The notes beneath the pieces were generated by a model. The model was not told the DNA's origin. It worked only from the letters and a program-made list of their open reading frames with translations, and made no database searches. 64,000 nt of DNA from assembly GCF_007860095.1 (NCBI RefSeq), contig NZ_SJPT01000002.1, forward strand, positions 496,001 to 560,000, given 5' to 3'. Both the position numbers and the translations under genes were made by a program. Below are positions 26,727-36,250 of the stretch, one piece after another; the stretch's first letter is position 1, and every line of letters starts with the position of its first letter. This DNA is from Novipirellula galeiformis. Its GTDB lineage: Bacteria; Planctomycetota; Planctomycetia; Pirellulales; Pirellulaceae.

Positions 26727-27578
26727 TTACTCCAATCCGATCAGAAACTCAAGTGTCGTGTTCGCAAATTCGTCGGGAGCATCCTGGGGAACCCAGTGGG
26801 AGCAATTCTCGATCGCGTGCAGACTTGCGTTGGGCATGTCTCGGACCAATTGCTCCGCCGTTGAATAGGGTTGCCAACGATCATCCACCCCCCACAGCAT
26901 CAGAGTCGGTTGTGACATCCGACTCAATCGTCCGGTCAACGGCGTGGTGTGATTGGTGTTCAAACTCGCTGCGTTTCGCACCAGGCTGACGATGCCTTCC
27001 GGTTCCAGATAAGGTGCCATGATTCCATCTCGAAACTCGTCAGTCAGTCTTTCGGGGCGAGACAAACCGAACTCAAAGGCCTTCTCTAATAGCTGCTTCA
27101 TCTGCTCGGGCTCCATCCTCGCATTGCGAGGATGGCCCAAAGCGAGCATTTCATCAACGGGCCAACTGTCGTAGGCAACGCTGTTGGAAAGCACCATCGA
27201 GCGCACGAGTTTAGGAGTGCGATCGGCCAGGATCATCGCGACACCACCACCGATGTCGTGAGCGATGAAGTGGGAGCTTTTGATATCAAGCTCAGCGAGC
27301 AATCGTTCGATAACGTCAGCCTGAACCTCGATGGAGCGATCAAATCGGTCACGACGATCCGAGTATCCATAGCCAATCATGTCGGGCGCGATGACGCGGT
27401 AGTTTTCGGCCAGAGGTGCGATGACCTCGTGGAAGAGATACGACCAAGTTGGGATCCCATGCAGCAATAGCAATGGTTCGCCTTTACCAATATCGGTGTA
27501 AGCAACATTGAGCGGCACATCGATGATGCCATCGAGATCGATTGTTTTTTGACGATCACGAAATGCTTGATAATCCAC
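26727..27578 (-). CDS. Alpha/beta hydrolase with Asp nucleophile (dehalogenase/epoxide-hydrolase-like)
   Basis: A 283-residue cytoplasmic hydrolase. The oxyanion region HGIPTWSYLFH (40-50) and the elbow AHDIGGG with nucleophile Asp108 place it with haloalkane dehalogenases and epoxide hydrolases. The acid is in WGVDDRWQP and the base His in NCSHWVPQDAP. Classical haloalkane dehalogenases carry Trp right after the nucleophile to hold the halide; here it is Ile, so true dehalogenase activity is doubtful. About 270 bases separate it from the convergent giant membrane protein gene. Confidence 0.85.
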   Translation of the reverse strand: MDYQAFRDRQKTIDLDGIIDVPLNVAYTDIGKGEPLLLLHGIPTWSYLFHEVIAPLAENYRVIAPDMIGYGYSDRRDRFDRSIEVQADVIERLLAELDIKSSHFIAHDIGGGVAMILADRTPKLVRSMVLSNSVAYDSWPVDEMLALGHPRNARMEPEQMKQLLEKAFEFGLSRPERLTDEFRDGIMAPYLEPEGIVSLVRNAASLNTNHTTPLTGRLSRMSQPTLMLWGVDDRWQPYSTAEQLVRDMPNASLHAIENCSHWVPQDAPDEFANTTLEFLIGLE

Positions 27579-28450
27579 GTTTTTTCCCCAAGGTGATGGT
27601 GACTGCGAAGTAGGAGTTCACGAATCATTGGCGACCACACCGTCGCAACCCGAGATGCCAATCAGCTGGCGGCAATCGGACCATTGCTTTGGCTGATTCG
27701 GTCACGGCGGTGGTTCGGCCCAAGTAGGCCAAATCTCCTTCGCAGCATTGGTTCTGTTTGAATCGAAGTCCGTGCAAACGCAATGCCGTAATCGCGAATC
27801 AAGCGGGGATGATCAACCTAATCGCCAAATCCGCTGCGGGCGCAAAGGGAACGGGGCGAATTAGGCTTCGGCTGATTTGCGTCGACTATTTTATCTTCAT
27901 GTTGGCGAACACAGGGACGTGTGGTTGGCTATAGCCCGGTTCGCTCGCAGGTCTCCACCGTCCATTCTTCTTTGCCGGCGCTTCGCTCTTCGATCACGTC
28001 GGTAATGACCGATTCGAGTTCTTTGTGATAAGGGGCTGAGCTGAGTGGGGTACCGCAGCGCGTTTGTGGCTGCAAGCAAGTCCACGGGATACTTTTCCGA
28101 TCCTGGGTGAAGCGTTTGCATGCTCCCCAGTGATTCTTCGATTCTGTGGAACGGCTCCCGCCTCGCATCGCCGCGGTTCATTGCGGTGAGTTTACTCCTG
28201 TCTCTGAACGATGCAGACCTTTCAGGTGATGAGCTTCCGCAGTGCTACCGGAAAAAATGGGTCAATGTTCCCCCAGTTGTCTTAGGCAAAAACATTTGGT
28301 TGGTCGATTCATGATTCTTGTCGAAATGCTTTGGCATTAGCTAAAAAAGTCGGGTTCGCGTCGATTGGGGGTCCCCTGATCGGTGCAGGAACGGGGGCCG
28401 CTTCGGCTGACACCGTTCTCGACGTGATGATAGCGTCAGACAGGTCCGCC
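27579..28450. other. Gene-free repeat-bearing gap
   Basis: About 870 bases with no supported gene. It holds one copy of a dispersed repeat (27919-27977) and ends at a 13-bp tandem array. Short frames on both strands lack family features. Confidence 0.55.
27919..27977. repeat. Dispersed repeat, copy 1
   Basis: Shares GTGTGGTTGGC, ATAGCCCGGTTCGCTCGCAG and GTCCATTC in the same order with 41193-41270, which has an 18-base insertion. The same short peptide (RMD-x-x-DLRANRA) is readable on the minus strand of both copies, but no gene is supported. Confidence 0.6.
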
Positions 28451-28586
28451 CGCGAAAGCCGCCCGCGAAAGCCGCTCGCGAAAGCCGCTCGCGAAAGCCG
28501 CTCGCGAAAGCCGCTCGCGAAAGCCGCTCGCGAAAGCCGCTCGCGAAAGCCGCTCGCGAAAGCCGCTCGCGAAAGCCGCTCGCGAA
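28451..28586. repeat. 13-bp tandem array, ten full copies
   Basis: Ten head-to-tail copies of CGCGAAAGCCGCT plus a partial eleventh; the first copy differs at one base. Since 13 is not a multiple of three, any frame across it reads a 13-residue period that is a by-product. It ends about 130 bases before the LRR gene. There are no spacers, so it is not a CRISPR array. Confidence 0.92.
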
Positions 28587-28713
28587 CGGGGGAGATTCGT
28601 CCGCGAGAAGTGGCATGGGAGTTGCGGTATCGCAGCCCGTGAGATACCCACAATCGGTCGGTAGCGACTCGATGGGCTACCTATCCCGACGGTTCAGGAC
28701 GGAGAGATGTTCG

Positions 28714-29115
28714 ATGGATGCCGCTTTGATCGCCTTGACCGACCGCGGAGTTCGCTTCACGTTCCTCGGTGAACCTTTTCGAAGTCGGCAGAAGATCCCG
28801 AACGAGGACATTGTGGATATCAATTTCAACAAAGTAGAGATAACCGACGCTGACGTTGAAGCGTTGCTGTCGCTTACGAATCTCGAAGGGATCAGCTTCT
28901 GGAAGACCGACGTTTCGGATCACGCGATCGAGCTGATTGCGCAGCTCCCTAAACTCACTCGACTCAACCTGTGCGGGACGCAAGTTACCGACGCATCAGT
29001 TTCCACCCTCGTTGGCATGACTCTGAACTACATCGACGTCGCGGACACACAACTCACACCGCAGGGAGTAAAAAGGCTGCGGGCGGGATTGCCCAACGCC
29101 GAGATTCTATCGTAG
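28714..29115 (+). CDS. Short leucine-rich-repeat protein
   Basis: A 133-residue protein built of about four leucine-rich repeats of the planctomycete type: ITDADVEALLSLTNLEGISFWKT, VSDHAIELIAQLPKLTRLNLCGT, VTDASVSTLVG..LNYIDVADT. No signal peptide, so it is probably cytoplasmic and protein-binding. GGAGA eight bases before the ATG at 28714 supports this start; ATG codons at 28672 and 28615 are alternatives, the latter just 30 bases past the tandem array. Function unknown. Confidence 0.7.
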   Translation: MDAALIALTDRGVRFTFLGEPFRSRQKIPNEDIVDINFNKVEITDADVEALLSLTNLEGISFWKTDVSDHAIELIAQLPKLTRLNLCGTQVTDASVSTLVGMTLNYIDVADTQLTPQGVKRLRAGLPNAEILS

Positions 29116-30246
29116 CAGCCCGCTGTCGATTACTGCTGGTCTCCGCCGGCAAAATCCGAGCCAATCCTTTGATCCACGACATTTACCCAGACCGGCTTTC
29201 TCGGGGCCAGTGAGACTCTCTTCACACGATTCTGGTTAACCCTTCGTTTGCTCTCTCCTACCTAACAATGAGGGCGATCGCCGGATTGTTAGGCTCGTTA
29301 CCGAAGCCATCGTTTTCAAACGAGCTCACTCGTGTTCTCTTGAGAATTGGTTCGTCGAGCGTTTCTTGGCTAGAATCTCCGGCGCCACACTCATTCACTT
29401 GGGTTCAGAGCCTCACCCATGCTCGAATTCACACCAACTCAAGGCCGATACCTTTCCTACATTCACGCTTACACCAGTGGTTTCGGTTTGCCGCCCGCGG
29501 AGTCAGAAATCGCCAAGCCCGGGAAAGAGCGTCGTGCTCTGTCAGCGGTTCAAACGCCGGATAAGACAGTGTGAGGCTCCTAAGCTTCGGATATCTACCA
29601 GGGTGGCGAGACTGAACCATCCATGCTGACCGAGACGTGCTCGGTAGCGCACAAGCCATTGGACTTTGAGTCGCAAAAAAGTTACCGTGAGGTAATGCCG
29701 CTACCGGTTCGCGTACCGTGCGCGAACCCGAGCAAAACTAAGTTCGGCCATGACAGTGCTTTTCCTCGTTCACGTGACCGGTTGTTGGCAACTGTGGGCT
29801 GCGGAAAGCACCCGAGTGTCAAACATCCAAACGACAACCATCCGAGTGTAGGTCCAATCTCGAAACTTGTACCTGATTCCATTGCAGATTTTCAAGACTT
29901 CAGGCGAGGGCAAAAGCAGATCAAGGCACAGGGATTTTTCTGATCGCAATTTGCTTTGTACGACTGCTGGGGAATCTGTAAACGGAGCATTCACGTTGGA
30001 GTTCCTTGAATGAGTGATGTGGTCAAACACCATTTCAACGGAGCTTCGCCGTGATTTCACACTCAAGCGGGTATTAAAAATTCTAATCGCAGCTGTCTGG
30101 CGCTTGTTATCGCACCGGATCGCTCTAGATACGACCGCTTGCTACTGCATGTTGATTGAGACAGCTTGTGCCCTTGCCATTTGTACTGGATTTTTCCTCA
30201 TCTTGACTCTCCATCCTCATCCGGCCCCGATCATCTACAAGTACTT
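29116..30246. other. Gene-free gap
   Basis: About 1.1 kb with only short open frames that have no recognisable protein character. No RNA gene, inverted repeat or mobile remnant could be named. It may hold decayed genes too worn to read by eye. Confidence 0.5.
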
Positions 30247-32334
30247 TTAGGTGTCCAACTCCGCCGTTTTCCGCCATCCGCTCCACAATTCCAGTTGTTT
30301 CAGAATGCCGATATTCACAATCAGTTTCGGATGTAGTTCGCGGAAAGAATCAACCGCGGCTTTGGCTTGTAAAAACGTACTTTGAAGCTGCTGGTAGCCG
30401 GGAGTTTTGCGCAGCGAATGAAATGCCGCTAATGCTTGCATGCATAAACTTGCATGCTGCAGCCACAGATCGAGATACTCCAAACGCTGCAAAATTGCTT
30501 GATTTCCGACCGCTGCGGTTTTCGCATCTTGCAATAACTTAGTTCCCATCACAAATGTGTCCGGCGTGAAAACTTCATCGCCACCCCAACTGATGGTACC
30601 CCAGCCGCCGCCTTTGTCGCGGAAGGCCTTGTCGCATTTCAATGTCACGGTTTCCCAGTAGGAAAAGTACTTTTGTATCTGCGACGCAGCGGGACCAAAT
30701 CCTGCGTAATAGTCATTTAATACGTCATCCACATTTAACGTAGAATCGACGTTGAGACGCGCCATCATGTAATAGTTGGGACTTTGCACGCCCCACATTC
30801 CCAGCAGTGCGTCGTAATCATCGGCGATCATGTTGCGCGTCGCCACGTATTTATAGATCTTGCCAAACTCTCGCGCGAAAATATATGGCATGCAATATCC
30901 AATCAAATGAAGGTTGGGACGCCAGTATAACTGCGCGCCGGTCGCCGCCCATCCGCTCCATAGCTTTTTGAAAGCGGCCTCTTCTGTGTCGCTCATGGGA
31001 AACGCATCGGGCGCGACGATGGCAACGATGACGCGGTCATTCAATTGGGTGGCAACCGGAGGCTCCACGTTGTCGGCGTAGGCATAACCTAATACCGTTG
31101 CATTCGGATCGTGCTTTTCACCCTCCTTTTGCAGCGCCAACCAGAACTTCGCATAACGATCTGAAAGCGAAAGCATCGGCTTGTCCGACGTATCGCCGAT
31201 CGCCTGCTTGCGTTTTTCTTGGTTGGGCAACAGCGGCGCGTTGGGCGCATCCCAAGCGTGGCAATGCGGACAGGTGCACGAAGGATCATCAATTCCCTTG
31301 TCGTTTTCCGCTCCGTTGATCCAGGGAATACTGGGCATAGTTTTGCGTGTTTTTAGCCAATCGGCGATGATTTGTTGATGCAATCCTTGGCTCGATGGTA
31401 AGCCGTTATTGGAGACGCACATCTGCACTAAATCAGTGCGATTAGGGTCGTGCGCTGCGCGGATGCCATCGGGTCGCAGCGCGAAATAGGTCGGATACTC
31501 CTTGCCAAAGCGTTTCCAATAGTGCACATAAGCATGACCATATTCAAAACTCTCGCCGCGTGCGAAACGCTGTCGACGCAGCCAAACGCTTACATCGTAA
31601 ATGTATTGATCTTGATGTGCTGGATCTATTCCTTTCCAAACATTGAGCCGCGGACGTGAATGAATTAACGTGGGAACCACTTTCTTCTGGCCAGCTAGAC
31701 CCGCAAAAATCACTTTTGTAGGGCGTACCACCGTTCCCAATTCGCCTGGCCACAGCCATTTGACGCCCACCTGGTTTTCCAGCCAATCGTAAACCGCAAA
31801 CAGCGAACCCATCGAAACGCCATCATCCAACGGCGGCGCACCGATGGTGAAATTGGCCCAATGCGCCGCACGGCTGCGCGAGGCTGGCTCGTCGGGTTTG
31901 CCCTCGCTATCTTTGCCGATTAGCAACACGGCGGTAGCGGTGGTTTTTGTTCGGAAACTGTTGGGCGGCAAATCCTCTACTTTGATGCCCGCACTTTTTG
32001 ATGCATTTCCCTGTCCGATGTAAATGCGATTTTTGAGAGCGGAAGCATCCACGTCGTTCTCCTCAGCCACCGGAAGCAATACACCGCAGGAATGCTGGAC
32101 ATGCCATTGCAATTCTTGCACCGCATATAGCACCACGTGCGACGGGTTTTTCGGAGTCACGATGACCGCCAGCGGCTGACCCTTTTCCACCACTTTGAAT
32201 CCAGATGTGAAATCCGGCGAATCCAACAGTTCCGCCAAAGCCTGGGACCGTTGCACTAGCGGAGAGGGCGCTATGACGCCCGCAGCAATAAGGCCGTGAG
32301 TGGTTTTGATAAAAGCGCGACGAGATGTTGACAT
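30247..32334 (-). CDS. Tat-exported DUF4838 protein (glycoside-hydrolase-like)
   Basis: A 695-residue exported protein. A twin-arginine leader (STSRRAFIKTTHG) is followed by an alpha-glucuronidase-like N-domain with YAVQELQWHVQHSCG and an IYIGQ strand. The DUF4838 core includes GSLFAVYDWLENQVGVKWLWPGELGTVV, WINGAENDKG, the cluster C-T-C-P-H-C, and YAYADNVEPP. These features suggest action on polysaccharides. Codons end in A/T more often than in neighbouring genes, which fits recent transfer. ATG at 32334 is preferred over TTG at 32343. The flanks hold no partner gene. Confidence 0.85.
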   Translation of the reverse strand: MSTSRRAFIKTTHGLIAAGVIAPSPLVQRSQALAELLDSPDFTSGFKVVEKGQPLAVIVTPKNPSHVVLYAVQELQWHVQHSCGVLLPVAEENDVDASALKNRIYIGQGNASKSAGIKVEDLPPNSFRTKTTATAVLLIGKDSEGKPDEPASRSRAAHWANFTIGAPPLDDGVSMGSLFAVYDWLENQVGVKWLWPGELGTVVRPTKVIFAGLAGQKKVVPTLIHSRPRLNVWKGIDPAHQDQYIYDVSVWLRRQRFARGESFEYGHAYVHYWKRFGKEYPTYFALRPDGIRAAHDPNRTDLVQMCVSNNGLPSSQGLHQQIIADWLKTRKTMPSIPWINGAENDKGIDDPSCTCPHCHAWDAPNAPLLPNQEKRKQAIGDTSDKPMLSLSDRYAKFWLALQKEGEKHDPNATVLGYAYADNVEPPVATQLNDRVIVAIVAPDAFPMSDTEEAAFKKLWSGWAATGAQLYWRPNLHLIGYCMPYIFAREFGKIYKYVATRNMIADDYDALLGMWGVQSPNYYMMARLNVDSTLNVDDVLNDYYAGFGPAASQIQKYFSYWETVTLKCDKAFRDKGGGWGTISWGGDEVFTPDTFVMGTKLLQDAKTAAVGNQAILQRLEYLDLWLQHASLCMQALAAFHSLRKTPGYQQLQSTFLQAKAAVDSFRELHPKLIVNIGILKQLELWSGWRKTAELDT

Positions 32335-32522
32335 GATTTTCAAGCTTATAGTCGGACGTGGCGCGAAGTGGATTACAGTAGGAGCGATTAAGGTGCCCGA
32401 GAGATCAAGGTGTCCCGTCCCGGGTTTACTGTCCGAGGGGGTACGGGGGACGCGATCTTGTCTGAGAACGGACGATCTTTTGCCAGCGGGAAGCGATTGG
32501 ACGACCTAAACGTGCGGAAGGT

Positions 32523-32973
32523 GCGGCATGCGATTACCCCATGCTCAATCGTGCGAATTTTCGCGTCCCCCTCTTCTTCCATAAGCCAGAGGATTGCGAT
32601 GCGTTTGAGAAGTTTCATTGCGACGCAATCGATCGCTTCGATATGCGGATTATCAACCATTGTATCATACAACATCATCGACATTTGGTGGTCAGTCCCG
32701 CTTGCTGGTGGCGAGATGGGCAGGTCTCTGCACTGGGGCGGACTGACATACACGCAGCGTCACCACGCTCATTATCGAACCGTAGGGGGTGGCATCTCTA
32801 CCGGGGTCGATACAAAGCGTTTCTTGCGCGAAGACGCCGGTTACTATTGGACTCTGAGCCGTTACATTCATCTGAATCCCTGTAACGGCGGTCACCCATT
32901 GCCAGCGGATGCAGAAACCTGGACGTACAGCAGCTTTGCCGGCTATGCGCGGAAGAGCAAGCGAGTCGACTGA
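32523..32973 (+). pseudogene. REP-associated tyrosine transposase (RAYT) remnant
   Basis: A broken single-strand transposase of the Y1/IS200-like RAYT group. From 32541 one frame gives NRANFRVPLFFHKPEDCDAF and then IIQHHRHLVV, matching the family's NRAN...LF and xNHxHLV motifs (the HUH-like metal site, here HHRHL). Near 32690 the reading shifts by one frame to LHWGGLTYTQRHHAHYRTVGGG, then WHLYRGRYKAFLA is in the first frame again, and YYWTLSRYIHLNPC in the second. At least three frameshifts make it inactive. Confidence 0.78.
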
Positions 32974-33095
32974 GTACGCCAAGTTCCGCAGCGGCGGGAC
33001 GTTACATGGCAGCCTGGCTATGCCGGCGTTAACAAAAACGGTACCGGCCACCTTTCTTTGCTCGGCACCTTTTCTTCGCTACGTCAAGCCACTCT

Positions 33096-33560
33096 CTATG
33101 GGGACGTGACGGCCAATTGCGTGGCCTGAGACTCTATCCATTGGAGCAATTCGTCATGGACAATGATCTGTACGTCGCTCACTTGACTCAACGTGAACTG
33201 AGCTGTCTTGCCGATCAAGTACCATCGCTTCGGCTCGATATGGCTATCGCGAAAGGGAATCAATAGCGGAGGATGAAAGACATGAAAGGGAGGCATCAGC
33301 CGAAGCAAAATTCCCTCGGCGGTAACTCCCACCGTGGCGATGCCTTTGTATGAGTTCCACCCAATGTCGCCTCCCACCAAAATAACCGTCTGCATACTTC
33401 GTGTGGGGCAACACTCTGACGCGGTGCATTGCAACTTGTCGTGCGCGCGGTACGCCCGTGCAAGGCGGGACCATCGACGGGCGTTGGTCTTCCATAGGAC
33501 GTACAGCAAGGTGATCAAGACGCCGCATCCTACCGCGTTAAGATACAGTTTCTCTATCAT
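33096..33560 (-). CDS. Hypothetical protein with N-terminal membrane helix
   Basis: A 154-residue protein, unrecognised. One helix spans about residues 8-24; the rest is soluble and beta-rich, with ILLRLMPPFHVFHPPLLIPF and WYLIGKTAQFTLSQV, which has the feel of a PH-like domain but is not a firm match. Its ATG overlaps the stop of the larger upstream gene (ATGA), so the two are co-translated and probably work together at the membrane. Confidence 0.65.
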   Translation of the reverse strand: MIEKLYLNAVGCGVLITLLYVLWKTNARRWSRLARAYRAHDKLQCTASECCPTRSMQTVILVGGDIGWNSYKGIATVGVTAEGILLRLMPPFHVFHPPLLIPFRDSHIEPKRWYLIGKTAQFTLSQVSDVQIIVHDELLQWIESQATQLAVTSP

Positions 33561-35299
33561 GGGTCGTCCTTCGGGGCTTGTTCGTAGCGTCGAAGCTTGT
33601 CGGCGACTCGGCGATGGGCTTTCTCGACCGACTCGGAAGACTGATTCGGGAACACTGGCAATTCCTGGATTTCAACGCCCATCCGAGTTAACGCAAGTCG
33701 CCACTGATCGGCGTCCTTAGCGCTCTTCAAAATGGGCGACGGACGGCGAAGGAACAGTTCACGGATCCTTGGCGTCGCAGCCGACGCTTGTGGCCCCAAA
33801 CGAATCAAGGCCACGCGGATTCCGTCGATCAATGCACGTCGTTCCTGCCAAGTGGGTAGTTCGATCGCGGTAGTCAGCGCCGCTTCGAGCATCGGCATCG
33901 CCCGCTGCGGGTCGAGGTCTGACAGATTCCCGATGAACGGCGCAGCGTCTTGATAGATCTCGGGTGATTCCCAAATCTTAAGGTGCGATTCGTTCGGATC
34001 CGCAAACGTCCCCGCTGGCAAGCTCGCTAAACCTTCTGCTAGCCGGCGACGCAAGCTAGCGGATGTGTGGTCCATTGTGATTCGCTGTGCGTAAGACTCC
34101 CGCATCGCCAATGGTGTTTTATCTTTTGAAAAGACATTCTTGATTTGTTCATCAATGTTGCTCACGCGATCATCGGCCAGGATTCTCGCGATCAGCGCAT
34201 GGTCGTGCGGCGCGGCGTCAAAGAAAAACAGTCCGAGAAACTGTCGTGCAAGGTCTAGCCGGACCGCTGTTGCCTCAGGGTCATCGAGTGCTTGTTCTAC
34301 CTGATCACGCAGCTGGATAAGCGCCGTCGGATCGCAACGCGGCAGAGGAAACTCGATGGCTGACAGCAGAGCGGATTCCGGTTTCAGTGACCGCTCGCCA
34401 GCCTCCAATCGTTGTTGCCCGAACTGGAACGACGCACCGGAAATCGTGCCGCCGCCACCGTGCAGTCGAAATCCAATGTAAAACATGCGGGCTGGTACGT
34501 ATTGCTTTCGATAAGTTTTGCGAAAGCGAACGGTGCCATTCGAATCGACAATGGTGAGACGACGGAGGGTCGATTGCCGTGCGTTGGCTTGGTTTTCAAT
34601 GCGTATGACCCAATCGGCATCGTCAGCGGCAACGGGGGCAACATTTCGCAGACGCTCGTGCTGAGTCAATCGTATAGCCCAATTTGCCTCAACGGCTTTG
34701 GCTGCCTTTCGGAGTTTCACCCGCGGGTACATCTGAATTAGCGGCCCGAATTCACGGACGATCTGGCCTGCCTCGTAGGGGAAGATTCCGGCGGTGGAGT
34801 TCGCTTGGGCGGATACCAAAGCATAGGCGTCCGATCGCAGCCCGTCGGACTGTTTGTCTCGGCCGACAGTGACTGCGGTGATGCTTTGAACACCTGGCGA
34901 GTCGAGCACGGCAAGGCAGAGATGATCACATTTGGGGTTCTCCCGGCGATCAAGCATTTCAAGTCGTACGTGGCCATCGAGCTTAATGGGGCGTGGCGGT
35001 GTCACATCGAGCAACCGATGCGCTTCGTATTGTGTTATCGCCGCCATACGAAACGGTTGCATCACGGCCCAGCCCAACAGGATCGCTACACAAAAAGCCG
35101 TTGCTGTGGCCGCGACGGACGTAGACATTGGCAACAGCCGACGAACCATCGCCGCAACGACAAGATATACAAACACCGAGGGGGCGATTGTGAGGATCAA
35201 GCCTGGAATGATCAGAAAAAAATAGCCTACCACCACCAACGTCGGAGCTGCTATTGCAAGTGCGGCTAAGAGTCCGGTGATAATAAGTGCGTATTTCAT
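33557..35299 (-). CDS. Hypothetical multi-domain membrane protein
   Basis: A 580-residue protein of unknown function. Three or four hydrophobic helices lie within the first 90 residues. The remainder is a soluble domain with no recognised motif; the last 200 residues look helical (DLDPQRAMPMLEAALTTAIELP...RVALIRLGPQASAATPRIRELFL), suggestive of HEAT-like repeats. ATG at 35299 is preferred; a TTG at 35347 would add 16 residues. It is translationally coupled to the 154-residue gene downstream by a four-base overlap. Confidence 0.65.
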   Translation of the reverse strand: MKYALIITGLLAALAIAAPTLVVVGYFFLIIPGLILTIAPSVFVYLVVAAMVRRLLPMSTSVAATATAFCVAILLGWAVMQPFRMAAITQYEAHRLLDVTPPRPIKLDGHVRLEMLDRRENPKCDHLCLAVLDSPGVQSITAVTVGRDKQSDGLRSDAYALVSAQANSTAGIFPYEAGQIVREFGPLIQMYPRVKLRKAAKAVEANWAIRLTQHERLRNVAPVAADDADWVIRIENQANARQSTLRRLTIVDSNGTVRFRKTYRKQYVPARMFYIGFRLHGGGGTISGASFQFGQQRLEAGERSLKPESALLSAIEFPLPRCDPTALIQLRDQVEQALDDPEATAVRLDLARQFLGLFFFDAAPHDHALIARILADDRVSNIDEQIKNVFSKDKTPLAMRESYAQRITMDHTSASLRRRLAEGLASLPAGTFADPNESHLKIWESPEIYQDAAPFIGNLSDLDPQRAMPMLEAALTTAIELPTWQERRALIDGIRVALIRLGPQASAATPRIRELFLRRPSPILKSAKDADQWRLALTRMGVEIQELPVFPNQSSESVEKAHRRVADKLRRYEQAPKDDP

Positions 35300-36250
35300 C
35301 CGCTTATTCGCTACAGGAAACCACTCTGCGCGGTGCAACCGCTTCAATCACAACAACCTTATGCCTGGCCACACGTCAGCGTGCCATGGCTGTCACCAAC
35401 TTTAGCTTGGGGTTAGTCAGAGGCATCGAGATTATCGCCATCCTGGTGCGACAGCATGGGACGCATAAACACATGATGGTCAACTTCAGTAAGCGTTCAG
35501 TGCTGCATTCACTGACGCCGCCAACGCGTTCCACTCCCTTATAAAGGTGCAAGCACTAAGATTTTGAATTCTGGGACTTTGTTCAACCACAGTGATTCGT
35601 CGAGGACCTCCGGATGCATGAGGTAGTGAGATGTATGCATTTACATGTAGGTACACAGGTGGGGCGCCCCCTCGCCGCTCCGGCTCCACGTTCATTTCTT
35701 TAGAGATCAGGAAACCAACGTCTAGGCTGGCATGGATCCACGTGAATTGACGCGATTAATCGTGCTTCAACCTTTCGAGCAACGGAGATTTGTCGAGCGA
35801 TCACGTGAATGCAACGGTTTGCCGAATCGCTTTAATGCAGTTTAAAAGCAATGGCGTCATCCTCGCCATCCTCAGCCGATTTTGGATGCAGGCTCGGTAG
35901 TGTGGGGACGCTCGGCATCGTCCGCGATCTCAGAATCCAAAGCGTGAACGACTTTCCTGCGGCTGCTCGAAGCAGCCAAGGGCAAGCGAAAGCCGAGAAT
36001 TTCCGTTTCGTCCCCCCTTATTTGACGTCAGGTGCTCGCCAATCGGAGGCATTTTCCTGTTCTTTGTTCTGACGTTGCCCGCTGGGTGCAGGTGTTCGGT
36101 TTCCACAATGACTTCATCGCAGGTTTCGAAGTCGAGTTTTCGTTTGCGTGGCTGGGATAATGAACCGACCTTGGTATGTGGGCTCTGGCAGGTTCGATAG
36201 ATCGCCTAGAATGGGTTCCCACATTTTTCGAGCCGGCAATTTGAAACACC
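35300..36250. other. Gene-free gap
   Basis: About 950 bases between divergent genes. Short frames are present on both strands but none shows a family motif or convincing start. I see no strong repeat. Confidence 0.5.

Noticed and set aside
28331-28642. Open frame with a 13-residue peptide repeat over the 13-bp array
   Set aside because: A 13-base unit makes every frame repeat after 39 bases, so the peptide repeat is a by-product; frames are open on both strands for the same reason.
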